Source: WTAW01 sp050124775 (lineage in GTDB: Bacteria > Acidobacteriota > Aminicenantia > Aminicenantales > Aminicenantaceae). Taken from it: a stretch of 8,619 bases of DNA. Shown one piece after another: positions 1 through 4,649 of this stretch (position 1 is its first letter; each line of letters opens with the position of its first letter). The notes under the pieces were generated by a model that ran no database searches, was not told where the DNA came from, and saw nothing but the letters and a program-made list of their open reading frames with translations. Made by a program: the position numbers and the translations under genes. The stretch lies in the NCBI GenBank assembly GCA_050124775.1, contig JASFEP010000186.1, positions 1-8,619 of the forward strand, in the 5' to 3' direction.

Positions 1-544
1 CGTCGTTGAGTTCCGCACCGTTCCGGACATATCTTTTGTAAAGATTTTCGAGCAAATACGTCTGCTCATCTGTGTAATCCTGTCCTTCCCTCTGATCGTA
101 AACGGTTTTTATCCGCTCGAACAGTTTTTTATTCAGGTTGATCTCATCCCGATGGGCCGATAACCGGGGCGCCATCTCTTTTTGTATCTCTTTGAGTTCA
201 TCGTTTGTGTTGGCACCGCTCAGGCCGCCGAAAACCCTGGACACATTGGAAAACAGCTTGTCTGATCTATCCAAAGCGCCGATCGTATTGTCAAACGTCG
301 GAGCTTCTGGATTATTGACGATCTCGTCTATTTCCGCTTTCTGTTCCTCCATCCCTTTCTCATAGGCCGGAATATAATGTTCAGGCTTGATCTTGTCGAA
401 TGGCGGGACTTTGAACGGAGTGCTCCATTCGCTAAAAAATGGATTACCATTAATAGCCGCCTCTTCAGCCACATCTTCTGTTTTTGAACACGCAGAAAAC
501 AGTAATCCAATCGCCACTAAGACTAGAATAAGATATTCTTTCAT
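1..544 (-). CDS. dcp: Peptidyl-dipeptidase Dcp (M3A metallopeptidase), lipoprotein, N-terminal part only
   Basis: The reading frame runs from ATG (544-542) off the left edge, so about 181 N-terminal residues are visible. The start is fixed by AGGAGG at 557-552, seven bases upstream. Residues 1-19 form a lipoprotein signal peptide: K2, a hydrophobic stretch, and a lipobox ending FSAC with Cys19 as the acylated residue, so the enzyme is probably anchored in the envelope. From about residue 31 the sequence (NPFF..W.TPF..PPFDKIKPEHYIPAYEKGM, then PTFDNTI and EMAPRLSAHRDEI) matches the helical N-terminal region typical of Dcp/oligopeptidase A enzymes. These zinc peptidases release C-terminal dipeptides from short peptides. 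The HExxH catalytic region would lie beyond the edge and cannot be checked. It lies downstream of the pepF-like gene on the same strand, but two terminators and its own promoter lie between them. OpdA/PrlC-type M3A peptidase is the alternative; the lipoprotein signal and the PPFDKIKPEHY motif favour Dcp. Confidence 0.9.
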   Translation of the reverse strand, partial: MKEYLILVLVAIGLLFSACSKTEDVAEEAAINGNPFFSEWSTPFKVPPFDKIKPEHYIPAYEKGMEEQKAEIDEIVNNPEAPTFDNTIGALDRSDKLFSNVSRVFGGLSGANTNDELKEIQKEMAPRLSAHRDEINLNKKLFERIKTVYDQREGQDYTDEQTYLLENLYKRYVRNGAELND

Positions 545-571
545 AGCATAACCTCCTTTGTCAGACTCATG

Positions 572-600
572 AAAATATCAAAACTGAATATTCCGGTCAA
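572..600 (-). promoter_or_regulatory. Candidate sigma70-type promoter of dcp
   Basis: On the minus strand TTGACC (600-595) is separated by exactly 17 bases from TATTTT (577-572). The predicted transcript would start near 565, just ahead of the AGGAGG ribosome site (557-552), giving a leader of about 21 nt. The -35 hexamer directly abuts the T-tract of the upstream terminator hairpin (601-635). The -10 is only a moderate match. Judged by eye. Confidence 0.45.
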
Positions 601-635
601 ATAAAAAATTCCTGCTCGATGAGAAATCCCGCAGG
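601..635 (-). terminator. Second tandem terminator hairpin after the pepF-like gene
   Basis: On the minus strand CCTGC (635-631) pairs with GCAGG (615-611) across a 15-nt loop and is followed by AATTTTTTAT (610-601). This is the geometry of an intrinsic terminator, although the stem is only 5 bp. It resembles the hairpin at 651-686 in loop sequence and T-tract (see findings). Confidence 0.5.
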
Positions 636-650
636 GCGAAATCGTCTCTT

Positions 651-686
651 CAAATAAAAAACAGGAAGCAGAGAATCCCCTCCTGT
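651..686 (-). terminator. First intrinsic terminator downstream of the pepF-like gene
   Basis: On the minus strand ACAGGA (686-681) pairs with TCCTGT (666-661) across a 14-nt loop. A G-T and a G-C pair may extend the stem inward. The stem is followed at once by a run of T residues and TTTATTTG (660-651). It lies about 115 bp past the pepF-like stop codon and would end that transcript before the dcp promoter. Confidence 0.6.
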
Positions 687-799
687 ATCCTTTTCGAGCA
701 AAAAATTCATTGGGAAATTTGTGGTGAAGATACCGCCGACCGTTCACCGACGGCTTGCTGTGCAGGCTGCGGGCGATGGAATCAATCTCAACGGTTTCG

Positions 800-2680
800 T
801 CAGTGAGAAGTTGGCCCAATAATATTCTCGATCTCATCCATCGTTCGGACCATTACATCCATCGTTTGGGCGAAAGGTTCCTCTGATATCAAGTCCACTC
901 CGGCTTTTCTCAGAAGATTTACCGGATAGTCCGAACCACCGGCTGAAAGAAAATCCAGGTATTTACGGTCGGCATCCTTTTCTCCAGCCAGTACTTTCTC
1001 TACCAAAGACGTTGCAGCGATTTGTGATGTAGCGTACACATAAAGATGATAGGTGCGCAGGAACAGGAGGCGGTCGAAAATCCAAGCCATATCAATATAG
1101 TCCGGGATAGTACATACTCCCTGGTCGTGTCCATAGTATTTTCTAAGGGTTTCGAGATAAATCCGGGAGACAGAATCCCCGGTCAAAGCATTTCCTCTTT
1201 CAGCTTCTTGATGAATCCTCAACTCGAATTCGGAAATCTGAGCGCGATCGAATAGGGACCTGTCGATGCTGTTCATCAGGAGATAAAGGCGGGCATTTTC
1301 GTCTTCAATACTATTCAATATTTCACGTATCAACAGTTTTTCGTTGAATATGGAAGCCACCTCGGCCACAAAAGAAGGATAATTCGATGCCGGGAAAGAT
1401 TGAGATCTATCGGCATAATATCTATGGAGGGCATGACCCAGTTCGTGCGTCAGTGCAAAGACATCTTGGTATCGCCCCATAAAGTTCGTGAGGATATAGG
1501 GATGTTCACGATACGCACCCATATCGTTGTATGAATTGGACCGCTTGCCATGCGTGGGATAGTAATCGATCCAGCGGCTTTCGAAGGCTTTTTTTACAAC
1601 GGAAGTGTATGTAGCACCCAGCGGTTTCAGTGACTCGAGAATCAGCTCTTTGGCCTCCTCAAGATCATATTTCAGGTCGAGATCTCCGAACGCCGGTACG
1701 GAAAGATCTATATACTCAACTGAATCCCTGCCTAATAAGCGCTTTTTGATTTTCAAGTAACGGTGGAACTCATCCAGGTGTTTATTCGCGTTGGCGATGA
1801 GATTGTGATAAATCTCTACAGGAATGTTATTGGGCTCGAGCGTCATTTCAAGACAATCCTTGTATCCCCTCACCCTGGTATTAAAGATATTCGCATTGAT
1901 TTTGGCATTCATCAGAGCACCGAATGTGTCACGCATATTATTCACATCACCATAAAATGTCTTGTATACAAGCTCTCTATCTTTCCTGTTGGACGTCCTT
2001 CGATACCGCTGGTATCCGGCCCGATCGAGTTTGATGGTCTCTCCGCTGCTGAGCGTAACCTTCGTTCTAGCAAAATCAGAATTGATAAGTGTATTGTAAA
2101 TGGAAGCAGGATCAGACGACATCCGGCCCGCTTGGGCGATCACTTTTTCTTCGGCCTCGGATAAAATATATTTTTTCTGGCGCAGGATGTCGTTTAACAA
2201 GAATGTATAAGGCTGGAGCCCCGGTTCTGTTTCTAAAAATATCTTGGCGGTTTCTTTTTCCATGGCCAAAATCTCGGGCTTAATGAAAGAGGCATAGGCA
2301 TTGTACTTTGTAAACAGCTGGTTCATTTCTAGGTCCATAGCCCTGTACTTGGAATCTCGCAAATCCTGTCTCGTTTTATTCCAGGAATAACTGCTCAAGC
2401 GTCTTAATTCTTTAAGTAGTTCTGTGGAAAATTGTAAACAGTCCTTCAGATTTGTCGATGATTCGGCGAACTTCCCTTTGAACTGAGAAAGAGTATCCAT
2501 CCGTTCAGATACTTTGTACTTGGCTTCATACCAGTCTTCATCGGACTTATACAGATGTGTCAGATCCCATTTGTATTTCTCCGGCACCTCGGAACGATCT
2601 CGAGTTTGGGATTGTAATTGAGGGTGGATCCAAAAGGACACAAGTAAGACTATGAATATACTATTTGTGATTTTTTTCAT
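800..2680 (-). CDS. Exported oligoendopeptidase F family zinc metallopeptidase (M3B)
   Basis: This encodes 626 residues. ATG 2680-2678 is preceded by AGAGGT (2690-2685). Residues 1 to about 24 form a Sec signal peptide (MKK, hydrophobic core, QLQSQ) with no lipobox Cys, so a soluble periplasmic or secreted enzyme is likely. The mature protein has the M3 N-terminal helical domain (about 30-200) and the M3 catalytic domain (about 210-605). The zinc site is HELGH at 412-416 (His412, His416, catalytic Glu413), and Glu440 in FVAEVASIFNE is the expected third ligand. This FxAExxSxFNE pattern, rather than a Dcp-like one, places it in the PepF/oligoendopeptidase subfamily. Such enzymes cleave internal bonds in short peptides. 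The length is usual for PepF (about 600) plus a signal. No frameshift or missing catalytic residue is seen. Most PepF proteins are cytoplasmic; the signal peptide suggests an extracytoplasmic role alongside the Dcp lipoprotein downstream. Confidence 0.93.
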   Translation of the reverse strand: MKKITNSIFIVLLVSFWIHPQLQSQTRDRSEVPEKYKWDLTHLYKSDEDWYEAKYKVSERMDTLSQFKGKFAESSTNLKDCLQFSTELLKELRRLSSYSWNKTRQDLRDSKYRAMDLEMNQLFTKYNAYASFIKPEILAMEKETAKIFLETEPGLQPYTFLLNDILRQKKYILSEAEEKVIAQAGRMSSDPASIYNTLINSDFARTKVTLSSGETIKLDRAGYQRYRRTSNRKDRELVYKTFYGDVNNMRDTFGALMNAKINANIFNTRVRGYKDCLEMTLEPNNIPVEIYHNLIANANKHLDEFHRYLKIKKRLLGRDSVEYIDLSVPAFGDLDLKYDLEEAKELILESLKPLGATYTSVVKKAFESRWIDYYPTHGKRSNSYNDMGAYREHPYILTNFMGRYQDVFALTHELGHALHRYYADRSQSFPASNYPSFVAEVASIFNEKLLIREILNSIEDENARLYLLMNSIDRSLFDRAQISEFELRIHQEAERGNALTGDSVSRIYLETLRKYYGHDQGVCTIPDYIDMAWIFDRLLFLRTYHLYVYATSQIAATSLVEKVLAGEKDADRKYLDFLSAGGSDYPVNLLRKAGVDLISEEPFAQTMDVMVRTMDEIENIIGPTSH

Positions 2681-2706
2681 GATGACCTCTGTTATTTCTA
2701 TATAAA

Positions 2707-2735
2707 ATTAGAAGTATATTGGTCTTTCGGGGCAA
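2707..2735 (-). promoter_or_regulatory. Candidate sigma70-type promoter of the pepF-like gene
   Basis: On the minus strand TTGCCC (2735-2730) is separated by 17 bases from TCTAAT (2712-2707), a 5/6 match to the -10 consensus. The transcript would begin near 2700 and give a leader of about 20 nt containing AGAGGT (2690-2685). The spacing and leader length match the candidate dcp promoter, which adds some support. Confidence 0.45.
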
Positions 2736-2767
2736 TAAATATTACTGAAGTCCTCACTCCAAAGTAC

Positions 2768-2791
2768 GTCCAACTTTTCAAAAAGTTCGAC
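2768..2791. repeat. 24-bp imperfect palindrome upstream of the pepF-like promoter
   Basis: GTC (2768-2770), one C-C mismatch, AACTTTT (2772-2778), a CA centre, AAAAGTT (2781-2787), a mismatched C, then GAC (2789-2791). It gives ten paired positions in a 24-bp symmetrical element. It sits between the minus-strand pepF-like promoter and the plus-strand permease remnant. It could be an old terminator hairpin, an operator, or a copy of a dispersed palindromic repeat. No long T-tract follows on either strand, so terminator function is doubtful. Confidence 0.5.
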
Positions 2792-2805
2792 TTAACTCTA
2801 TTTTG

Positions 2806-3052
2806 GTTCTAGGGAGTGCTCTGTTAGCATGATTGAGAGAAGTGGGTAGCATTGGCTAACATAATAGCCTGGCCTGTGGCCTATTATACCATGCACAAAT
2901 GGCTGCAGAATTTTGCCTTCCGGATTACCATTGGCTGGGAGATTTTTGTGGTGTCCGGCGGCGTGGCTTTGGTCATTTCAGTTCTTACAGTCTCTTTGCA
3001 GTCCCTTAAAGCGACAACAACCAATCCGGTGGATTCGCTGCGATATGAGTGA
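2806..3052 (+). pseudogene. 3' remnant of an FtsX/MacB-type ABC transporter permease gene
   Basis: From 2837 the frame reads EKWVALANIIAWPVAYY, then a conserved stretch up to NPVDSLRYE and TGA (3050-3052). This matches, from family memory, the last transmembrane segments and C-terminal tail of the large FtsX-domain permeases that usually end in NP(V/A)xSLR.E. The 66 residues after TTG 2852 hold two hydrophobic segments. An in-frame TGA (2834-2836) interrupts the frame. In another frame VLGSALLA (2806-2829) resembles the conserved RKVLGAS motif that precedes this tail, which suggests a frameshift as well as the stop. Nothing upstream restores the remaining roughly 700 residues of such a protein. 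No ribosome site suits a start here. It is best read as a decayed gene end of the same broad family as the intact permease at 7630. Confidence 0.8.
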
Positions 3053-3199
3053 ATCTCCGCTTTTATCTGTTCATGGGCATTTTCATAAGACTCGTTTTTT
3101 TTAGTTTGTAAACTTTTTTCCCGACAGGCCGTCTTAATAGATAAGAGGAAGTATGAGTCTATCCATTTTTTTAATTATGATTGTTCAAAGGAGTGTGCT

Positions 3200-3967
3200 A
3201 TGAGAAAGCTTTTTGTAATCATCCCCGTTTTGATGCTTTTTTCCGTTTCAGCCTTCGCTCAATCCAGCGTCAATGCTAAAGACATCCTGAAAAGCATCGA
3301 TGAAGGAAAGGCCGTGAACTACAAGGGAGTAGAGATCGTCGGAGACCTCGATCTGACGACTATTCAGGACAAGGTGCCGGATAAAAACAACAAGCGTTCA
3401 CGCAACAGCACAAAAGTCTTCTGGTATCATGTACGAAGCCCCCTTAGCTTTGTCGACTGCACCTTCAAAGACGATGTGATCGCCTATTATCATGATGAAG
3501 ATAAAAACGAAACACACAACGCCGTTTTTCATGATGATGTCAGGTTCCAGGGATGCGAATTTCAAGGAATGTCTGAATTCAAATATTCCAAATTTCACGA
3601 GAATGCGGATTTTTCGAAAACGACCTACGAGGAAGAGGCGCTCTTCAAGTATTCGGAGTTTTCTACGGAAGTCAGTTTTGCCGATTCCGTGTTTTCTGAA
3701 GACGCAAACTTCAAGTACACGAAGTTTCCCCAAAAGGTCGATTTCAGTAATTCCGAATTTCAAGAAGAGGCGAATTTCAAGTACACGGAGTTCCCGAAGG
3801 GTGTCAGTTATAAAAATGCGTTATTCAAGGGGGATTCGAATTTCAAATACACCAAATTCTATGAGCCCTTCGACTTCGATGGCACGGAATTCGGAGACGA
3901 AGTCGACTTCAAATACACCAAGCTGGAAGGAAAACCATTCATAAAATATTTGCTGAAAAGAAAATAA
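3200..3967 (+). CDS. Exported pentapeptide-repeat protein with 22-residue repeating unit
   Basis: This encodes 255 residues from ATG 3200, with AAAGGAG at 3187-3193 six bases upstream. Residues 1-21 are a Sec signal peptide with an AFA|Q cleavage site. Residues 24-52 (DILKSIDEGKAVNYKGVEIVGDLDL) resemble the lead-in common to exported pentapeptide-repeat proteins. From about residue 85 onward Phe recurs every 5 then 6 residues. Residues 127-242 resolve into five full 22-residue units plus a partial sixth, each opening FKY(S/T)(K/E)F or close to it. The 5+6 spacing resembles the PF13576-type variant of pentapeptide repeats, which form a right-handed quadrilateral beta-helix. No enzyme motif is present, and the function is unknown. 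A scaffold or binding role in the periplasm or on the surface is inference. It stands between two gene remnants, with an M20 fragment ending 6 bp downstream in convergent orientation. No convincing promoter was found. Confidence 0.88.
   Translation: MRKLFVIIPVLMLFSVSAFAQSSVNAKDILKSIDEGKAVNYKGVEIVGDLDLTTIQDKVPDKNNKRSRNSTKVFWYHVRSPLSFVDCTFKDDVIAYYHDEDKNETHNAVFHDDVRFQGCEFQGMSEFKYSKFHENADFSKTTYEEEALFKYSEFSTEVSFADSVFSEDANFKYTKFPQKVDFSNSEFQEEANFKYTEFPKGVSYKNALFKGDSNFKYTKFYEPFDFDGTEFGDEVDFKYTKLEGKPFIKYLLKRK
3578..3925 (+). repeat. 66-bp in-frame tandem repeat within the pentapeptide-repeat gene
   Basis: TTCAA(A/G)TA motifs coding FKY begin at 3578, 3644, 3710, 3776, 3842 and 3908, which is exactly every 66 bp with no indel. 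Each unit is one 22-residue protein repeat. The segment between FKY motifs varies much more than FKY itself, so selection at the protein level rather than recent duplication seems to maintain the period. Confidence 0.85.
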
Positions 3968-3973
3968 AGCATT

Positions 3974-4276
3974 TTAACCAAGAAAGTTTTGTGCTAATTC
4001 GGCGAAAAATCGAGTTGATTTATGAATTGCTTCTAGGGGCACCTTTTCATCCTTTCCGTGTATCATAGAAGTCATAGTCTTTAAGTCTATTTCTTCCGTT
4101 AATATAGAGAAACCATAACATTTAATTCCTAACTGTCGAAATAATCGCGCATCTGAAGCACCTGGAAGGAAGAATGGTGCTATCTCACCAGAAGAGACGA
4201 TGTGTTTGTATGTTTGCTTAAGATAAGGCAAAAGATCACTCTGCCACCATGTGAATTGGGGACGGGCCAGGCTAAA
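3974..4276 (-). pseudogene. 3' remnant of an M20 family metallopeptidase gene
   Basis: The frame is open from 4276 to TAA at 3976-3974; recognisable similarity starts around 4249. Residues read LLPYLKQTYKH, IAPFFLPGASDARLFRQLGI, CYGF, then MIHGKDEKVPLEAI near the end. PG.(S/T)D.R.FR..GI, YGF and HG.DE.V are the C-terminal hallmarks of M20 peptidases (ArgE/DapE/PM20D1-like). The His of HGKDE is normally a metal ligand. M20 enzymes are usually 400-500 residues; here only about the last 90 remain, and a TAA (4279-4277) closes the frame upstream. The N-terminal metal site and dimerisation domain are absent. There is no plausible start with a ribosome site. It converges on the pentapeptide-repeat gene, 6 bp away. 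A separate frame upstream (minus-strand ATG 4413) has a hydrophobic start, but no homology links it to this remnant. Confidence 0.82.
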
Positions 4277-4408
4277 TTATTAAAATTAAATAAGTTAAAT
4301 CGAATTTTCCGCAGAAAAATAGGCTTAAACACATCATTTTGGGGGTAAAAAGAGACGTTTAAGTGCAAAGCTAACAAGATTGACAGAAGCAGAATATTAT
4401 AGCTTTTC
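4277..4408. other. AT-rich non-coding gap between the M20 remnant and the repeat array
   Basis: This is the left part of a 373-bp stretch (4277-4649) without a supported gene. It is AT-rich with stop codons in most frames. A perfect TTGACA occurs at 4380-4385 but has no -10 box at 16-18 bp. A short GCAGAA/TTCTGC inverted pair lies around 4389-4411. Nothing else recognisable was found. Together with the remnants on its left it looks like decayed or rearranged DNA. Confidence 0.6.
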
Positions 4409-4548
4409 TGCATTCTTTGCCTGGGATATGTATTTCGTGCCTAACGCGTGCATTTCATCCCTAGTTTTTGCATTTCGTCCCAAGAATGTGCAATTCGTCC
4501 CTGAATCTTGCATTTTATCCCAAAATCTTGCATTTCGTCCCAAATCGA
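4409..4548. repeat. Array of 20-bp direct repeats (13-bp core TGCATTTCGTCCC + 7-bp variable part)
   Basis: Units begin at 4429, 4449, 4469, 4489, 4509 and 4529, exactly every 20 bp. Against the core TGCATTTCGTCCC they match 11, 12, 13, 12, 11 and 13 of 13 positions. A degenerate copy (TGCATTCTTTGCC) begins at 4409 in the same phase. The seven bases after each core differ: TAACGCG, TAGTTTT, AAGAATG, TGAATCT, AAAATCT, AAATCGA. The period is not a multiple of three, so this is not a protein repeat. The array ends 101 bp before the TTG start of the S9 peptidase. A constant core with variable linkers at about two helical turns suggests repeated protein-binding sites on one face of the DNA. A decayed minisatellite is the plain alternative. 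Confidence 0.9.
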
Positions 4549-4590
4549 TTATCTGGATATAAATAGGCCCTCATACAAATTGGTTTGTTT

Positions 4591-4621
4591 TTGAGCTGAA
4601 ATTGATGTATGTTTTTATACT
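4591..4621 (+). promoter_or_regulatory. Weak candidate promoter of the S9 peptidase gene
   Basis: TTGAGC (4591-4596) and TATACT (4616-4621, 5/6 match) are 19 bases apart, which is longer than ideal. Initiation near 4628 would leave a leader of about 22 nt before TTG 4650, like the two minus-strand promoter candidates in this window. It would also exclude the upstream in-frame ATG at 4605. Another -10-like TATAAA at 4558-4563 follows the repeat array but lacks a clear -35. Confidence 0.3.
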
Positions 4622-4649
4622 CTCGAAAACCAAAAATAGGAGGAAGGAT

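Noticed and set aside
541..837. 98-residue minus-strand frame between the pepF-like gene and dcp
   Set aside because: It runs through both terminator hairpins and the dcp promoter, overlaps the end of the pepF-like gene, and resembles no protein family.
3492..3944. 150-residue alternative frame in the pentapeptide-repeat gene
   Set aside because: Its periodicity follows from the 66-bp repeat in the true frame, which has the signal peptide and ribosome site.
4380..4385. Perfect TTGACA -35 box
   Set aside because: No -10 hexamer lies at 16-18 bp; the nearest TA-rich words are at 9 and 13 bp.
4180..4413. Minus-strand frame of 77 residues with a hydrophobic, signal-like start
   Set aside because: After about 22 residues the sequence is low-complexity and AT-driven, it overlaps the M20 remnant in another frame, and no homology is recognised. 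It could be the decayed 5' end of an exported protein, but that is not supported.
4409..4548. CRISPR array
   Set aside because: The repeated core is 13 bp and linkers are 7 bp, far below CRISPR repeat and spacer sizes, and no cas gene is present.
4409..4548. Plasmid replication iterons
   Set aside because: Size and spacing fit iterons, but there is no rep gene, no partition gene and the neighbours look chromosomal.
4380..4562. 60-residue plus-strand open frame across the repeat array
   Set aside because: The 20-bp period shifts frame at every copy, no ribosome site precedes it, and the frame is a by-product of the repeats.
4605..4649. Upstream in-frame ATG for the S9 peptidase
   Set aside because: It lacks a ribosome site, overlaps the candidate promoter and spoils the signal peptide; TTG 4650 has AGGAGG at ideal spacing.
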